64,000 bases of DNA, taken from the NCBI RefSeq assembly GCF_000702585.1, contig NZ_JNIQ01000002.1, positions 61,784-125,783 of the forward strand, written 5' to 3'. The notes under the pieces are model-generated. The model had not been told where the DNA came from. It worked only from the letters and a program-made list of their open reading frames with translations, and made no database searches. The stretch's first letter is position 1, and each line of letters starts with the position of its first letter. The stretch is from Exiguobacterium aurantiacum DSM 6208. Lineage in GTDB: Bacteria; Bacillota; Bacilli; Exiguobacteriales; Exiguobacteriaceae. Positions 62,745 to 64,000 of the stretch are shown in pieces. The position numbers and the translations under genes were made by a program.

Positions 62745-62894
62745 TTGGAATATGAACGAATTCCTTTAGTCTTGAAAAGATTTTCCTTTGAAGCAAAAAT
62801 GGAGGAAGCTCAGCGTTACTCAAATAAAATTATGTCTCCAAGCGGTCTAATTGAAGCCAACCTTTTAAGAGGCAAGTGGTTACCGTGGGAATAA
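62745..62894 (+). CDS. Small hypothetical protein, 49 aa
   Basis: TTG 62745 with GAGGTGA seven bases upstream opens a 49-codon frame (EYERIPLVLKRFSFEAKMEEA ... RGKWLPWE). No family recognised. The next small frame starts inside its 3' end, which suggests coupled translation. Confidence 0.5.
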   Translation: MEYERIPLVLKRFSFEAKMEEAQRYSNKIMSPSGLIEANLLRGKWLPWE

Positions 62895-63052
62895 ATACGT
62901 ATGCACTTTTCTCAATTTTCACTATTAACGAGTATAACAATCAGAACTTTTTAAACACGTATGGCAAAAAGCGATTTTCAGAAATCATGACAAGCATTAG
63001 AGTATCTCAACATGGGGAAAACCCAAAAGCTACTCTTCCTCAAATTTTTTAA
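62885..63052 (+). CDS. Small hypothetical protein, 55 aa
   Basis: A GTG at 62885 overlapping the preceding gene by 10 bp opens a 55-codon frame (GINTYALFSIFTINEYNNQNF ... KATLPQIF) ending in a T6 run. It may be a short gene or the 5' part of a frameshifted longer one; no ribosome binding site is clear. Confidence 0.35.
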   Translation: MGINTYALFSIFTINEYNNQNFLNTYGKKRFSEIMTSIRVSQHGENPKATLPQIF

Positions 63053-63108
63053 GGGACTTTCTAATAGTTGTAGGCTTAACTCAATTTATTCTTCAAGAAA
63101 ATAAATAT

Positions 63109-64000
63109 ATGAAATATTATAGATACTCCTATTTTTTTAATTTCTCAAATGATTTTGTGGATATGAAGACTGAATTCTTTGGGAAATTCAATCAGAATTA
63201 TGAAGATTTTCTTCAGTTAAGTAATATAGTCAATCTATTTTATCCCGAAGGTAATTCGTTGCAATCAATATTGAATGAAGACTTTCACAATTTAATTTAT
63301 AAAGAATTCTCACAAGTAATTAAATTTTTAGAGCTCAACAGACAAGAGTTTATAGATTTACAGAGAAAACTTATAAATAAATCTGAACATTACGTTACTA
63401 GTTATAACTATCTTTATACCTATCCATTTATTCTCCATCAAGAAAAAAGATACTTCCCTTTACCTCATACGTTGACAGAAGCAGTTACAACCTCCCTTTT
63501 GACAAGGCTTACAGCAGGGAATAATGATCTGAGATCAAAGTTTGGTAAGTACGTTCTCGAGTCATATTTAACACACATAGTAAGTCTAGGTAGTTTCTTT
63601 GAAGAGTGTATCGAAGAATACCCATATAACTTTAAAAGAAATCAAAGAAGAACCGTCGATTTGATGTTAAGGAAACAGGACTTAGCACTACTAATTGAAT
63701 GTAAATCAATAGTGCCTCAAAGAGGATTACGTAATCTCAATGAAGGTGACATTGAAAGAACCATTTTACGATTAAGTGAAAACATGATTCAGTTATACGG
63801 GAATGCTACCATGAAGTTTGGCAAAGAATATCATCCCTTTGACGAACGAAAAACCTTTGAGTTAAGTGATACATTTGGAATAGTGATTATGTTAGAAGAT
63901 AGTTTTATTCGTAGAGAAGAAATATATAAAAAAGTCGCACAAGAACTGGATTTGGATATAGATCAATACAACCATCTGTGCTCGAATTTCAAATTTATAA
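63109..64000 (+). CDS. PD-(D/E)XK nuclease-like protein, incomplete at window end
   Basis: A frame open to the end of the window (297 codons from ATG 63109; the true start may be elsewhere, since the ribosome binding site is weak). A late region, RTVDLMLRKQDLALLIECKS, has Asp184, Glu197 and Lys199 in the D-x(n)-E-x-K arrangement of PD-(D/E)XK nucleases. The N-terminal 170 residues are helical and not recognised. It may be a restriction or defence nuclease; the missing 3' end prevents a better call. Confidence 0.6.
   Translation, partial: MKYYRYSYFFNFSNDFVDMKTEFFGKFNQNYEDFLQLSNIVNLFYPEGNSLQSILNEDFHNLIYKEFSQVIKFLELNRQEFIDLQRKLINKSEHYVTSYNYLYTYPFILHQEKRYFPLPHTLTEAVTTSLLTRLTAGNNDLRSKFGKYVLESYLTHIVSLGSFFEECIEEYPYNFKRNQRRTVDLMLRKQDLALLIECKSIVPQRGLRNLNEGDIERTILRLSENMIQLYGNATMKFGKEYHPFDERKTFELSDTFGIVIMLEDSFIRREEIYKKVAQELDLDIDQYNHLCSNFKFI

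Overview
The window looks like a large low-copy theta plasmid of a Gram-positive Bacillota host (class Bacilli; Exiguobacterium is my best guess, not proven). The supports are strong GGAGG-type ribosome binding sites, a CopY/CzrA/BdbCD/ZosA-like gene repertoire, LexA boxes of the Bacillus GAAC-N4-GTTC type, an iteron array, two ParA-type ATPases and a dense mix of insertion sequences, metal-resistance genes and defence genes. No rRNA, tRNA or CRISPR array was seen.

Layout. 1-4.0 kb: copper operon copY-copZ-copA-glutaredoxin-like, with paired CopY boxes, and a truncated thioredoxin-like gene behind its own pair of boxes. 4.2-5.2 kb: a 48-bp perfect palindrome and a ribbon-helix-helix/coiled-coil gene; a paralogue lies at 31.7 kb. 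5.3-8.0 kb: wreckage (a nucleotidyltransferase cut by an IS3-family remnant that is itself fused to the C-terminal part of a cadA gene). 8.5-14.6 kb: metal and thiol island with two CDF exporters, a ZIP transporter, an Acr3/BASS-type carrier broken by one stop codon, CzrA with its operator, and BdbC/BdbD. 15-19.3 kb: secreted cell-wall enzymes and a lipoprotein. 19.6-22.5 kb: an IS21 scar, small unknown genes, RadC and a YolD-like gene with a LexA box. 22.6-31.4 kb: an Abi_C-domain gene, a complete type I restriction-modification system (hsdM-hsdS-hsdR) and two unknown genes. 32.5-34.2 kb: an XRE / ImmA-IrrE / PIN operon.

34.4-42.4 kb is the plasmid maintenance core: a tightly coupled parA-parB-parA-parB-membrane protein operon, two candidate replication genes, and between those two an origin-like array of nine full iterons plus one partial, mostly spaced near multiples of 42 bp. 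A palindrome related to those before the two ribbon-helix-helix genes sits upstream of the par operon, so these loci probably share one DNA-binding circuit. 42.6-49.5 kb holds an Avs-type (AVAST) STAND NTPase antiphage gene, split by a frameshift in an A7 run, with a small partner gene.

50-53.2 kb: a second LexA-controlled YolD-like gene and a P1B-4 metal-exporting ATPase behind a convincing NiCo riboswitch with promoter and terminator. 53.4-57 kb: two IS1380-family elements in opposite orientation. 57-58.3 kb: a tyrosine recombinase and a dif-like 24-5-24 inverted repeat. 58.4-61.6 kb: an OLD-family nuclease with an ISL3-family element (8-bp target duplication) just upstream. 61.8-64 kb: a toxin-antitoxin pair whose antitoxin has apparent indels, small unknown genes, and a PD-(D/E)XK-like gene running off the end.

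Functionally the segment combines replication/partition, metal efflux, SOS-linked genes and at least four antiphage candidates (type I RM, Abi_C, Avs, OLD), with IS elements marking the joints between modules.
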